DNA of 64,000 nucleotides. It comes from RGIG2094 sp045660065 (GTDB taxonomy: Bacteria > Bacillota > Clostridia > RGIG6154). Shown one piece after another: positions 18,605-27,189 of this stretch; the stretch's first letter is position 1, and the number at the start of each line of letters is the position of its first letter. A program made the translations under genes and the position numbers. Below the pieces are notes generated by a model that saw only the letters and a list, made by a program, of their open reading frames with translations, did no database searches and was not told the origin of the DNA. The stretch is from assembly GCA_045660065.1 (NCBI GenBank), contig JAZRDC010000030.1, forward strand, positions 1-64,000. The letters run 5' to 3'.

Positions 18605-20425
18605 ATGAGAATCTTATTTGACAGTAAAAATTTAATACACAAAAATCCTTTTGGGGCGCTAAAAGAAAATCAGGGGTGCGAGTTTAACATTCATATTCCT
18701 GAAAGTTGTCAGACCAAAGAGGTTTATATTGTTTTTGAAACTGATGATGGTTTTTACAAGTCATTTCCATTGGTAAAAAAAGAAACAAGGGATTTTTATG
18801 ATATTTTCGGTGGGAATATTGCAATTCCTGACAGGGGGCTTTACTTTTACTATTTTGAAGTAAAGACCAACGGTTCTGATTTTATGCTCTACAAGGAGGG
18901 ACAAGCCGATACTAACATCGGTGTTGGTGAAAAGTGGCAACTTACCTGCTTTAAAGAAGGCTATGATGTGCCCGGTTGGGCAAAAGGTGCGGTGTACTAT
19001 CAGATTTTCCCCGACAGATTTAATATTTCGGGGCAAAATGATTTGTCTGAAAAATTAGGCCCTTTTACAATTCACCAAAATACTGATGAATGTCCTTATT
19101 ATTTGCCTGTAGACGGTGAAATTTTAAATAACGATTTTTATGGCGGTACTTTAAAGGGTATAGAAGAAAAACTTTCTTACCTTGAAGATTTGGGGGTAAG
19201 TGTTATATACTTAAATCCAATATTTATGGCTTATTCAAACCACCGCTATGATACCTGCGATTATAAAAAAATTGATCCTATGCTTGGCAGTGAAGATGAC
19301 TTTGTAAGTCTTTGTGAAAATGCTCATAAAAGAGGTATGAAAATCATTTTAGACGGAGTTTTTTCACATACCGGAAGCGACAGCGTTTATTTTGACAAGA
19401 AAAATCGTTTTGGTACAGGTGCTTATACTAACGATACATCAAGATATAAAAAATGGTACAAATTCAAAAATTACCCCAATGAATACGACAGTTGGTGGGG
19501 GATTGACACACTTCCTGCAATTGACAAAACTAACGAAGATTACATAAGTTATCTGATTGAAGAAGAAAACAGTGTTATTGAGTATTGGCTGAAAAAAGGT
19601 GCAGACGGATATCGTTTAGATGTTGCAGACGAGTTAGGAAGCGAGTTTATTGAAAGGCTTTCTAAAAAAGTCAAGGCAGTAAATCCTGATGCTATTGTTA
19701 TGGGGGAAGTGTGGGAAGATGCTTCAAACAAGGTGAGTTACGGAGTAAGGCAGAAATATCTTCAGGGCAGTCAACTTGACTCTGTTATGAACTATCCCTT
19801 TAAAAACGGAATTATAAATTTATTGCTTGGAAATACAAGTATTTCAGGGTTTGAAAATATGGTTATGACCATTTGTGAAAACTATCCAAAGCCCATACTT
19901 GATTCTGTTATGAATTTACTGTCAACTCACGATACTCCGAGAATTTTAACTATTTTAGGTGAAAGTGATTTTTCAATTTCAAGAGAGCAAAAAGCCGAAA
20001 GTAAATTAGAAGGCAAAATGCTTCATCTTGCTTATGAAAGACTTTTCTGTGCACTTTTCCTTGAGTTTATGCTCCCAGGTAGCCCTTGTATATATTACGG
20101 CGACGAAATTGGTATGCAAGGCTTTGAGGACCCATTTAACAGAAGATTTTTTGACTGGTCAAAAACAGGCGGTATGCTTGGTGAGTTCTGCAAGAATTTG
20201 TCAAAACTTAAAAATGAGTATGATGCTTTGAAAACAGGTGATATAAGTTTTTGCTCTGAGGGCGATGTTCTTAAATTCGCAAGAGATAATATTGAGTGCA
20301 TTTTAAATTTAGGAAGTGAGCCGATAGAGGTACAAAAAGATGTGCTTATTTCCAAAAACTCTGAATGTTTTGGCGAAAAAAGATATATTTTAAAGCACGG
20401 ATTTTGTGCATATATTAAATCTTGA
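18605..20425 (+). CDS. GH13 alpha-amylase family enzyme (neopullulanase/cyclomaltodextrinase-like)
   Basis: Probably an intracellular alpha-glucan or maltodextrin hydrolase. The 606 residues start with a beta-rich domain of about 120 residues resembling the CBM34 N-domain of maltogenic amylases. The GH13 barrel follows with region I DGVFSH, region II GYRLDVADE (nucleophile Asp), region III GEVWED (acid/base Glu) and region IV STHDTPR. No signal peptide is visible. The start has GAGG five bases upstream. Its place after glgP suggests it helps process glycogen-derived or imported maltodextrins. The exact substrate cannot be told from sequence. Confidence 0.88.
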   Translation: MRILFDSKNLIHKNPFGALKENQGCEFNIHIPESCQTKEVYIVFETDDGFYKSFPLVKKETRDFYDIFGGNIAIPDRGLYFYYFEVKTNGSDFMLYKEGQADTNIGVGEKWQLTCFKEGYDVPGWAKGAVYYQIFPDRFNISGQNDLSEKLGPFTIHQNTDECPYYLPVDGEILNNDFYGGTLKGIEEKLSYLEDLGVSVIYLNPIFMAYSNHRYDTCDYKKIDPMLGSEDDFVSLCENAHKRGMKIILDGVFSHTGSDSVYFDKKNRFGTGAYTNDTSRYKKWYKFKNYPNEYDSWWGIDTLPAIDKTNEDYISYLIEEENSVIEYWLKKGADGYRLDVADELGSEFIERLSKKVKAVNPDAIVMGEVWEDASNKVSYGVRQKYLQGSQLDSVMNYPFKNGIINLLLGNTSISGFENMVMTICENYPKPILDSVMNLLSTHDTPRILTILGESDFSISREQKAESKLEGKMLHLAYERLFCALFLEFMLPGSPCIYYGDEIGMQGFEDPFNRRFFDWSKTGGMLGEFCKNLSKLKNEYDALKTGDISFCSEGDVLKFARDNIECILNLGSEPIEVQKDVLISKNSECFGEKRYILKHGFCAYIKS

Positions 20426-20450
20426 CAATATAATATTAGTGTGCTAAAAT
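20422..20450 (+). promoter_or_regulatory. Promoter of the FMN riboswitch-ribU transcript
   Basis: TTGACA, 17 bp, TAAAAT. The -35 hexamer overlaps the stop codon of the GH13 gene. Confidence 0.85.
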
Positions 20451-20457
20451 AAATTTA

Positions 20458-20565
20458 GCTTCGGGGCAGGGTGTAATTCCCTACCGGCGGTTAAAGCCCG
20501 CGAGCGCATTTGCGCTGATTTGGTGAAATTCCAGAGCCGACGGTATAGTCCGGATGATAGAAGCA
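20458..20565 (+). promoter_or_regulatory. FMN riboswitch (RFN element)
   Basis: Contains the conserved RFN blocks in order: GGGGCAGGGTG, TCCCTACCGGCGGT, AGCCCGCGAGCG, TGATTTGGTGAAATTCCAG, AGCCGACGGT and AGTCCGGATG. A terminator follows and ribU is downstream, so FMN binding should end transcription before ribU. Confidence 0.95.
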
Positions 20566-20586
20566 GGTTTATATCATAAACTTTTT

Positions 20587-20615
20587 GCCCCTTTGCATTA
20601 TAAGGGGCTTTTTTT
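20587..20615 (+). terminator. Riboswitch-controlled terminator
   Basis: GCCCCTT/AAGGGGC stem with an 8-nt loop followed by seven T, between the FMN aptamer and the ribU ribosome site. It is the expected expression platform. Confidence 0.88.
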
Positions 20616-20643
20616 GTCCCGAAAAATGAAAGGACGATCAACT

Positions 20644-21186
20644 ATGAACAAAGAAAATTTAAGAAAACTTACGGCAATGGGAATGCTTTGCGCAATATCG
20701 GTGGTACTTGTGTGGCTTATTCATTTCCCGATTTTCCCTGCGGCTGCATTTTTGGAATATGACCCTGCAGATATCCCTATTTTTATAGGCGCATTTTCTT
20801 TCGGGCCTGTTGCGGGACTTATTTTAACAATCGTAACATCAATAATTCAGGGCACAACAGTTTCTGCCTCAAGCGGGGTTTACGGAATTATAATGCACAT
20901 AATTTCAACAGGAAGTTTTTGCCTTACATCAGGACTTGTTTATAAAAAAATCCGAACAAAAAAAGGCGCAGCAATTTCTTTGATTGTGGGAGTTTTAACA
21001 ATGACACTTGTTATGATTCCTGCAAACCTTTTTATAACACCATACTTTATGGGGGCGCCCGTTTCGGTAATAAAAGGACTGCTGCTTCCTGCAATTATCC
21101 CATTTAACTTCACAAAAGCCACAGTAAACTCGATCATTACATTTTTCCTTTATAAAAGAATATCAAAACTGTGGGAAAGAAGATAA
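20644..21186 (+). CDS. ribU: Riboflavin ECF transporter S component RibU
   Basis: Substrate-binding membrane subunit of an energy-coupling-factor transporter importing riboflavin. The 180-residue protein has five to six hydrophobic segments, an EYDPADIPIFIGAFSFGPVAG region typical of RibU, and a C-terminal NFTKATVNSIITF stretch. A longer frame opens at 20554 but would be translated from inside the riboswitch; AAAGGA nine bases before ATG 20644 sets the start. The EcfAAT energising module is not in the window, as usual for RibU. Control by FMN is explicit in the leader. Confidence 0.93.
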   Translation: MNKENLRKLTAMGMLCAISVVLVWLIHFPIFPAAAFLEYDPADIPIFIGAFSFGPVAGLILTIVTSIIQGTTVSASSGVYGIIMHIISTGSFCLTSGLVYKKIRTKKGAAISLIVGVLTMTLVMIPANLFITPYFMGAPVSVIKGLLLPAIIPFNFTKATVNSIITFFLYKRISKLWERR

Positions 21187-21221
21187 TTTATGGATAAGGA
21201 CAACAAAATCATTAAATCAAC

Positions 21222-21360
21222 AAAAGTCAGGACATGTGCCTGACTTTTTATTCCTATAAATTTGAAAACACCCGATAAAAATCGGGTGTTTTGTGCGAAC
21301 GAACAAATTTGCAAAACCAATCAGGAATGAATATTCCTGATTGAAGCGCTATGCGCGCTT
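21222..21360 (+). repeat. Multi-hairpin intergenic element, copy A
   Basis: A 139-bp structured spacer between convergent ribU and the isomerase gene. It has four hairpins in series: GTCAGG/CCTGAC followed by five T; a 12-bp stem AAAACACCCGAT/ATCGGGTGTTTT with AAAA loop; an 11-bp stem CAATCAGGAAT/ATTCCTGATTG with a 4-nt loop; and AAGCGC/GCGCTT, whose last base lies in the isomerase stop codon. The linkers and overall plan recur in inverted orientation at 62235-62375. Confidence 0.85.
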
Positions 21361-22325
21361 TACGCCCAGTATGCTTCGCCTGCAGGTTCGTATATTAAAA
21401 CTTCTTTTAAGAAAGCAACTGCTTTTTCGAGGCCTTCTGTCGGAGACATAAGTGCATCTTCGTGCTCGATTGAGATAGCACCGTCGTAGCCTGTCATTTT
21501 AAGTGTGCTGATGATGTCATTCCATACTTCTTTTCCGTGGCCATAGCCAACAGTTCTGAAAATCCAAGAACGATTTGCAATATCGCTTAATGATTTTGTA
21601 TCCAAAACGCCGTTAACTTTTGAGTTGAGTTCGTCAATCTTTGTGTCTTTTGCGTGGAAGTGGTGGATTGCACCTTTAAGGGCTTTTATTGCCGCAACAA
21701 TATCAATTCCCTGCCAGAAAAGATGGCTTGGGTCAAAGTTTGCACCGATTATATCGCCAACTGCTTCACGGAGTTTCAAAAGTGTTTCAGGGTTGTAAAC
21801 TACAAAACCAGGGTGCATTTCAAATGCAATATTTGTTACATTGTGAGATTTTGCAAACTCAGCCATATCTTTCCAGTAAGGAATAACTTTTTCTTGCCAC
21901 TGCCATTTTAAAATATCGCCGTATTCGTTAGGCCATGCGCAAGTAACCCAGTTAGGATTTTTAGACTCGTCGCAATCGCCCGGGCAACCTGAAAAGCCGA
22001 TAATTGTGTCAACACCCAAAAGCTCTGCAACTAAGATTGCATCTTTAAATTCGTTGTGGAATTTTTCTGCAATTTCTTTGTTTGGATGAATTGGATTACC
22101 GTGGCAACTGATAGCAGAAATACTTAAATTATTATCTGCTAAAATTTTCTTAATTTCAGCCACTTTTTCAGGATTTCCGATTAATTCCTGTGGTTTGATA
22201 TGAGCATCGCCCGGGTATCCGCCTGCACCTAATTCAACACAGTCAATTTTAAGTGATGCCAAGTACTCCATTGCTTCTTTAAATGGCATTGATGCTACTG
22301 CAGGGTTCATAACTCCTAATTTCAT
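21360..22325 (-). CDS. Sugar phosphate isomerase/epimerase family protein (TIM barrel, IolE-like)
   Basis: Member of the xylose-isomerase-like TIM-barrel superfamily, which binds a divalent metal and isomerises or epimerises sugars or inositol derivatives. The 321-residue product begins MKLGVMNPAV and shows metal-ligand-type segments FEMHPG, NFDPSHLFWQG, HFHAKD and ISIEHED. AAAGGAG lies nine bases before ATG 22325; an in-frame TTG upstream is less likely. It follows the LacI-type regulator by 14 bp and is probably its target. The substrate is unknown. Confidence 0.85.
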   Translation of the reverse strand: MKLGVMNPAVASMPFKEAMEYLASLKIDCVELGAGGYPGDAHIKPQELIGNPEKVAEIKKILADNNLSISAISCHGNPIHPNKEIAEKFHNEFKDAILVAELLGVDTIIGFSGCPGDCDESKNPNWVTCAWPNEYGDILKWQWQEKVIPYWKDMAEFAKSHNVTNIAFEMHPGFVVYNPETLLKLREAVGDIIGANFDPSHLFWQGIDIVAAIKALKGAIHHFHAKDTKIDELNSKVNGVLDTKSLSDIANRSWIFRTVGYGHGKEVWNDIISTLKMTGYDGAISIEHEDALMSPTEGLEKAVAFLKEVLIYEPAGEAYWA

Positions 22326-22339
22326 TTTAAACAACTCCT

Positions 22340-23344
22340 TTATAGATTTGTAGAATCCCGTTCTATAATTGTATATTGTATAATATTATTTTTATTAACA
22401 TTTTCGCCTTTTAAACGCTTTGCTAAAAGTTCGTAAGCCTTTTTGCCGATTGCCTTTCTGTCCTGTGATACTGTGGTGATGGATGGCGTTGTCATATGGC
22501 ACAAATCAATGTTATCAAATCCGCTTACCTGAACATCAGAGGGGATTGAAAAACCATTTTCTTTAAGTGCAGAAATTGCACCTGCCGCCATACGGTCGCT
22601 GTTGCACACAACTGCATCAAATTTTTTGCCGCTTTTTATAAATTCACTTGTAAGAAGATTTGCGTTGCGGTAACCGTAGTTGCCCTCTAATATAAGATTT
22701 TCGTCAAACTCAATTCCACCGTCCTTCAAAGCCTGCTTGTAACCTTCTAAGCGTAAGGTGGTTGAGGGCAGAATGTTATCGTTGCTTAAATACATAATGT
22801 TTTTTCTGCCTGATTTTATAAACTTTGACACCATATCGTACATAGCGGCAAAATCGTCAATCCTTACTTCGGGGATTGTGGCAATGTTTGCCTGCTCACA
22901 ACATTGGATAATGGGCAGGGTTTCGGACAAATCCTTAATTTCATCTTTGCATTCTTCAGGGACATCTACCGAAAGGAAAATAGCACCGTCTGCAAATCTC
23001 TTTTTAAGAAGAGAAATCTGATTTTGGAATTTTTCCTTTTCCCCGTTTACCGATGTGATTAAAACTGTGTAGTTGTCCTTTGATGCTTCCTCTTCGATGG
23101 CTTTGATAATCCTCGGGAAAAACGGGTTTGAAAGAGTGTTTAAAATCACCATTATATTGCCTGTTTTGTTGGTTCTTAAATTTCTTCCTGCAATGTTAGG
23201 GTGGTAGTCAAGGGCTTTTACAGCCTCCATAACTTTTTTGTGGGTAGCCTCCGAAACTTTTGCAGTACCGTTCAAAACTCTCGATACGGTGGCGATTGAA
23301 ACACCTGCTTTTTTTGAAACATCGATTATGTTTATATTTATCAC
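22340..23344 (-). CDS. LacI-family transcriptional regulator
   Basis: The 334 residues have an N-terminal LacI helix-turn-helix (DVSKKAGVSIATVSRVLNG) with hinge helix (NIAGRNLRTNKTG near residue 60) and a periplasmic-binding-protein-like sensor domain. The effector is probably a sugar. Start is GTG with a weak AAGAAAG site. It is read from a strong promoter at 23368-23396 and lies upstream of the isomerase gene in the same orientation. Autoregulation is likely but no clear operator palindrome was found. Confidence 0.92.
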   Translation of the reverse strand: MININIIDVSKKAGVSIATVSRVLNGTAKVSEATHKKVMEAVKALDYHPNIAGRNLRTNKTGNIMVILNTLSNPFFPRIIKAIEEEASKDNYTVLITSVNGEKEKFQNQISLLKKRFADGAIFLSVDVPEECKDEIKDLSETLPIIQCCEQANIATIPEVRIDDFAAMYDMVSKFIKSGRKNIMYLSNDNILPSTTLRLEGYKQALKDGGIEFDENLILEGNYGYRNANLLTSEFIKSGKKFDAVVCNSDRMAAGAISALKENGFSIPSDVQVSGFDNIDLCHMTTPSITTVSQDRKAIGKKAYELLAKRLKGENVNKNNIIQYTIIERDSTNL

Positions 23345-23367
23345 ACTTTCTTATAATAATCAACAAA

Positions 23368-23396
23368 ATTATATCACTTATGACAATTAAAGTCAA
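23368..23396 (-). promoter_or_regulatory. Promoter of the LacI regulator-isomerase unit
   Basis: Minus strand: TTGACT, 17 bp, TATAAT. Near-consensus; it lies 10 bp from the opposing promoter at 23407. Confidence 0.85.
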
Positions 23397-23406
23397 GACG
23401 GGCGTG

Positions 23407-23436
23407 TTGACAAAAGAGGCTAAGATGTGGTATTAT
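23407..23436 (+). promoter_or_regulatory. Promoter of the hemolysin III-like gene
   Basis: TTGACA, 18 bp, TATTAT with an extended -10 TGG. Divergent from and adjacent to the LacI promoter. Confidence 0.8.
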
Positions 23437-23460
23437 ATACCAGTAAATGAGGTGCTATTT

Positions 23461-24141
23461 ATGACAAGAACAAAACTTAAAGACAGAATTTTGCCTCCTT
23501 ATACAAGAGGCGAGGAAATAATGAATATGGTAACCCATATCGTAGGTGGTGCACTTGGTATTGTGGCACTTACTCTTTGTGTGATAAAGGCTGCGCTTAA
23601 TCACAATGTATATGGCGTAGTAGGCGGTGCAATCTTTGGCGCTACTATGATAATACTTTTTACGATGTCAAGTATTTATCACGGTTTAAGGCCTGACCTT
23701 ACTGCAAAAAAAGTTTTTCAGATTATAGACCATTGTGCAATATTTATCTTAATTTCAGGAACATACACACCAATCGTACTTTGCACATTAAGGGAAGCAA
23801 ATCCTGCCCTCGGATGGACATATTTCGGAATAGTATGGGCAGTTGCGGCGCTTGGCATTTCTCTTAATGCAGTTGACCTTAAAAAATATTCCACATTTTC
23901 TCTGATTTGTTATCTCGCTCTTGGATGGTTGATTATTTTAAACATCAAAACCGTGGCAATGGGAATTGGTCTTGGCGGAATGATATTTTTAGCAGGTGGC
24001 GGTATTGCTTATACCATCGGTGCAGTGCTTTATGCCCTTGGCAAAAAGAACAAAACAAAATATATCCACAGTGTATTTCATATTTTTGTTGATATCGGAA
24101 GTTTACTTCACTTTTTCTGTATACTTTTCTATGTTATGTAA
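23461..24141 (+). CDS. Hemolysin III family membrane protein (PAQR/YqfA-like)
   Basis: The 226-residue protein has seven predicted membrane segments and the family's conserved pattern: N-terminal EEIMNMVTHIVGG, then SSIYHGLRP, IDHCAIFILISGTYTP and C-terminal SVFHIFVDIGSLLHFF. The spaced His/Ser/Asp residues are the presumed metal site of the PAQR fold. Haemolytic activity is not implied; bacterial members are linked to membrane homeostasis. The open frame extends upstream through the promoter, so ATG 23461, with GAGGTG before it, is the start. Confidence 0.9.
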   Translation: MTRTKLKDRILPPYTRGEEIMNMVTHIVGGALGIVALTLCVIKAALNHNVYGVVGGAIFGATMIILFTMSSIYHGLRPDLTAKKVFQIIDHCAIFILISGTYTPIVLCTLREANPALGWTYFGIVWAVAALGISLNAVDLKKYSTFSLICYLALGWLIILNIKTVAMGIGLGGMIFLAGGGIAYTIGAVLYALGKKNKTKYIHSVFHIFVDIGSLLHFFCILFYVM

Positions 24142-24142
24142 T

Positions 24143-24171
24143 AAAAAAGCAGTCAGTTGACTGCTTTTTTT
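24143..24171. terminator. Bidirectional terminator between convergent genes
   Basis: AAAAAAGCAGTCA/TGACTGCTTTTTT with a 2-nt centre. It serves the plus-strand hemolysin III gene and overlaps the 3' end of the minus-strand VanZ-like gene. Confidence 0.88.
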
Positions 24172-24665
24172 CTGCTTATTAAACAAATTATAAAAACAAC
24201 AATCAGAATTCCTGCGATGCTTCCTGACAGGTCGATTAAAACATCTGTTACCTGACCACTTCTGCCGGGTACGAAAATCTGATGGACTTCGTCACTTATT
24301 GCATACAAAAGGCAAAAGACAAGTGAAATAAGAGCATCTTTTTGTATAAAATGGCTTCCTTTTTTAATAAATGTAAGGTTTGCACTTATAAAGGCACATA
24401 TTCCTAAAATTGCAAACAGAGTAAAATGGGCGATTTTTCTGATTGTTTTTTCCCATTTTTGCTCAAGTACTTTTTTCTTTTTTGCAGAAATTTTCTTGTT
24501 TTTGGTAACAGCATTTACGATTTTCTTTGTAATCCCGCTGCTTGTCTTTTTTGATTGGGTTGCAGGTTGAGCCGAAAAATAAAAAATTGATGCCATTGTA
24601 AGCAATGTGAAGAAATATGCTATTATTCTTTTTACCCAAAGATTTGGTTTGGTTCCTGAAATCAT
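24153..24665 (-). CDS. VanZ-like family membrane protein
   Basis: The 170-residue protein has four membrane segments and the VanZ signature: an early FYFSAQPATQSKKTS segment, RKIAHFTLFAILG, then SDEVHQIFVPGRSGQVTDVL followed by a last helix. The founding member gives low-level teicoplanin resistance; most chromosomal members have no assigned role, so resistance should not be inferred. ATG 24665 has GAGG seven bases upstream and lies just after the FHA-protein stop, implying one operon. The stop lies within the bidirectional terminator. Confidence 0.88.
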   Translation of the reverse strand: MISGTKPNLWVKRIIAYFFTLLTMASIFYFSAQPATQSKKTSSGITKKIVNAVTKNKKISAKKKKVLEQKWEKTIRKIAHFTLFAILGICAFISANLTFIKKGSHFIQKDALISLVFCLLYAISDEVHQIFVPGRSGQVTDVLIDLSGSIAGILIVVFIICLISRKKAVN

Positions 24666-24667
24666 AA

Positions 24668-25117
24668 TCAATCCTCGTCAAATACAGGTTCAACGAAAAC
24701 AAACATCAACTGACCGATTTTTATAAGATCGCCTGTTTTGATTGCACAAGGAGCATCACCTAACTGCTCACCGTTTACAAATGTTCCGTTGGTACTGTTG
24801 TTGTCTACTAAAGTCCACATATCGTGAGATTTCAAAAACTGCACATGGACTGTGGACATAAATGGATCGGGGATAATAATGTTGTTTTTAGCCCCTCTGC
24901 CTACTGTGAATTTATTTTTTATACTGTAACTTTCTTCAACTCTGAACGGAACTGATTTTATTCTGTTCATAAGTTTGATGTAAGGGTTGTCATCTACTAC
25001 TGTTCCCATGCGTGAGTGTTTTATGTCAAGATAAATAAGCCTTATTATGCTGAACATAAAAAAGTATATGGCAGTTATAAAAAGATATTTTAAAAGACCG
25101 GATACTATCTCGTACAT
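24668..25117 (-). CDS. Membrane-anchored FHA-domain protein
   Basis: The 149-residue protein has one N-terminal membrane segment (about 8-28) and a C-terminal FHA domain (about 65-145) with VGRGAKNNIII, the ST(V)HxxF core STVHVQF and DNNSTNGTFVNG. FHA domains bind phosphothreonine peptides, so it may dock targets of a Hanks-type Ser/Thr kinase at the membrane. No such kinase lies in this window. In several Clostridia, FHA genes neighbour wall genes; here it pairs with a VanZ-like gene. Confidence 0.92.
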   Translation of the reverse strand: MYEIVSGLLKYLFITAIYFFMFSIIRLIYLDIKHSRMGTVVDDNPYIKLMNRIKSVPFRVEESYSIKNKFTVGRGAKNNIIIPDPFMSTVHVQFLKSHDMWTLVDNNSTNGTFVNGEQLGDAPCAIKTGDLIKIGQLMFVFVEPVFDED

Positions 25118-25158
25118 AATTGACTCTCACTTTCTTTGAAAAATTACTATCTGCTAAT

Positions 25159-25187
25159 AGTATAGTATAAATATGAGAAAAATGCAA
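25159..25187 (-). promoter_or_regulatory. Promoter of the FHA-VanZ operon
   Basis: Minus strand: TTGCAT, 17 bp, TATACT, about 40 bp before the FHA start codon. The remainder of the 25188-25302 spacer carries three TGTAAYA repeats but no good plus-strand promoter that I could identify. Confidence 0.65.
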
Positions 25188-25302
25188 ATTTTTTTCTTAA
25201 AAATAAAAGGAAAAAAGGAATTGGGGAAGAATTATATAATGTTGTAATACTTTTGTAACAAATTGGACAAAGTAAGCCTGTAACAAAATAATGGGAGGCA
25301 TT

Positions 25303-26766
25303 ATGGCAAGAAATAGAATTTCAAATCAGGAAAATCCTGATATGGATAACGGAAAAACAACTGTAAAAGCAGAAAAAACTAAAGTGAAAAAAGCACCGTC
25401 TTTTATTTCAGTGCAGTTTGACAGACTTTCTTCCTATATAAAAAGAAACTCTGTTGCGGCAAAAAGTACAGTAATAGGATTTTTTGTATTTGCGGTAATT
25501 TTAGCAGTTGTTTCAAATGTAAAAATCGGATATGCGGTTGTGTTTAACAATAAAACAATCGGATATGTGGCGGGGAAGGATTTCGCCCGTGAAAAGATTG
25601 ATAATATTTACGCTGAAATAACAGGTGCTGTTGAGGACGGCGCAGTTATTGATTTGTCAGCAGAACTTGTTCCTGCTTTTGCACCTAATTCAAAGTTTGT
25701 AAGAGATGAAGATGTTGAAAGCGTTATTAAAAGTCAACTTTCGTATTATGTTGACGGAACTTCGGTTTATGTTGATAACAAATTTGTTTTTGCGGCAAAA
25801 GATGAACAAGAGGCAAAAACAATTTTAGATGAATATCAGAAAAAAGTTTCAGGAAGCGGCAAAGTTATTTCTTCAGAATGTGAAAACGAAATTTCATTTA
25901 AGGAAGAAAAAGTTGTCTACACTCAGCTTCTTGATAAAGAAGCCGCATTAAAAAGACTTGCGGGTACTGATTCAAAAGAAGGTCTTCATACAGTAGTCGA
26001 AGGGGATACCTTGTGGAGCATTGGTATTGACAATGATATTGCTACAGACCATCTTATGAGTATGAATAATCTTGACAGTGAAATTCTCCAGATAGGAAAA
26101 GTTTTAAGAGTTAAAGAACCTGTGCCTTTGATGGATATTAAGGTGGTTAAGGATATCACTTATACAGAATATCACCCTTATGAAACTGAAAAGATTTACG
26201 ATAAGTCTTTAAATCAGGGAACATATAAGACTCAGCAAAAGGGCTCAAACGGTGAAACAAGAATAAGAGCCACAGTAACTTATGTAAACGATCACGAAAT
26301 TGAGCGTGAAATTATAGAGAAAACTGTAATAAGCGAACCTGTTAACGAAATTTTGAGAGTAGGTACAAAGCCAAAACCGAAAACTGCGGCAACAGGAAGA
26401 TTTGCAAGACCGATTTCGGGCGGATATGTTTCATCATCTTTCGGCAACAGAAGCCGAGGATATCATACAGGTATTGACTGGGCGCTTTCATACGGCTCAC
26501 CTATTTATGCGTCAGATGGCGGAACGGTTACATCGGCAGGCTGGGGCGGCGGTTACGGCAGAATGATTAAGATTAATCACGGTAACGGTTATGAAACTGT
26601 GTATGCTCATTGCTCAAAACTTGTTGTAAGCGCAGGTAAGAAAGTTGCAAAGGGACAAGTTATTGCTTATGTAGGAAGTACGGGTAACAGTACAGGTCCT
26701 CATCTGCATTTTGAAATAAGAAAAAATGGTTCTTATCTGAACCCTGCTAAATATTGTGGTGAATAA
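25303..26766 (+). CDS. LysM-G5-M23 family cell-wall endopeptidase
   Basis: Membrane-anchored wall hydrolase. The 487 residues have a cytoplasmic tail, one membrane segment (about 55-75), a LysM domain (about 228-272, VVEGDTLWSIG), a G5-like domain (about 280-350, with THE/TYxN-type strands) and a C-terminal M23 domain with zinc ligands in HTGID (388) and HLHF (467). M23 enzymes cut peptide cross-bridges or stems. An upstream ATG at 25291 lies in front of GGGAGG and is less likely as start. The gene stands alone. Confidence 0.92.
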   Translation: MARNRISNQENPDMDNGKTTVKAEKTKVKKAPSFISVQFDRLSSYIKRNSVAAKSTVIGFFVFAVILAVVSNVKIGYAVVFNNKTIGYVAGKDFAREKIDNIYAEITGAVEDGAVIDLSAELVPAFAPNSKFVRDEDVESVIKSQLSYYVDGTSVYVDNKFVFAAKDEQEAKTILDEYQKKVSGSGKVISSECENEISFKEEKVVYTQLLDKEAALKRLAGTDSKEGLHTVVEGDTLWSIGIDNDIATDHLMSMNNLDSEILQIGKVLRVKEPVPLMDIKVVKDITYTEYHPYETEKIYDKSLNQGTYKTQQKGSNGETRIRATVTYVNDHEIEREIIEKTVISEPVNEILRVGTKPKPKTAATGRFARPISGGYVSSSFGNRSRGYHTGIDWALSYGSPIYASDGGTVTSAGWGGGYGRMIKINHGNGYETVYAHCSKLVVSAGKKVAKGQVIAYVGSTGNSTGPHLHFEIRKNGSYLNPAKYCGE

Positions 26767-26772
26767 CAAATC

Positions 26773-26802
26773 AGACAGCCTCTGTGGTATGTGGGGCTGT
26801 CT
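26773..26802 (+). terminator. Weak terminator-like hairpin after the M23 gene
   Basis: AGACAGCC/GGCTGTCT stem with a 14-nt loop directly after the stop codon. No long T run follows, so termination may be Rho-dependent or partial. Confidence 0.45.
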
Positions 26803-26837
26803 TGCGATATATTCTTGTAAAAAATATAAAAAAATAC

Positions 26838-26866
26838 TTGATTTTAGAAAATAAGTATGCTATAAT
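26838..26866 (+). promoter_or_regulatory. Strong promoter of the peptide/surface-protein gene run
   Basis: TTGATT, 17 bp, TATAAT with extended -10 TGC. It is the only clear promoter I see before the run of genes that continues to 44757. Confidence 0.85.
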
Positions 26867-26925
26867 CATTGTACATAGGTATAACTATGTACTTTTATGT
26901 ACCAATTTTTTTAGAGGGTGAACAG

Positions 26926-27189
26926 ATGCGTCTTAAAGATGGTTTTTTGTTAAGAAAAGTTGCAGGTGAATTTGTTGTAGTTCCCACAGGGGATGCTATG
27001 GTGAACTTCAAGGCAATGATTACGCTTAACGAAACCGGTGCTTTTTTGTGGGAAGCACTCAAAGAAGAAAAGACAGAAGATGACCTTGTTTCAGCACTCC
27101 TTGGTGAGTACGATGTGGACGAGGCAACTGCTAAAGAAGATGTAGGCGGATTTGTTAATCTTTTAAAAGAAAAGAATTTACTGGTATGA
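26926..27189 (+). CDS. PqqD-like protein (RiPP recognition element)
   Basis: The 87-residue protein is a compact PqqD-family domain: MRLKDGFLLRKVAGEFVVVP, a VNFKAMITLNETGAFLWEAL core (LNETGxxLWxxL is the family hallmark) and a C-terminal helix ending LLKEKNLLV. In ribosomal-peptide pathways such domains bind the leader peptide and present it to modifying enzymes. The start at ATG 26926 follows GAGGGTG; the longer frame from 26869 starts near the promoter. It overlaps the next gene by four bases (ATGA). Confidence 0.88.
   Translation: MRLKDGFLLRKVAGEFVVVPTGDAMVNFKAMITLNETGAFLWEALKEEKTEDDLVSALLGEYDVDEATAKEDVGGFVNLLKEKNLLV

Noticed and set aside
20554..20643. N-terminal extension of RibU from 20554
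   Set aside because: Lies in the riboswitch 3' part and terminator; the ribosome site supports ATG 20644.
24153..24665. Glycopeptide resistance from the VanZ-like gene
   Set aside because: No vanHAX or regulators nearby; chromosomal VanZ-like proteins are common and mostly unrelated to resistance.
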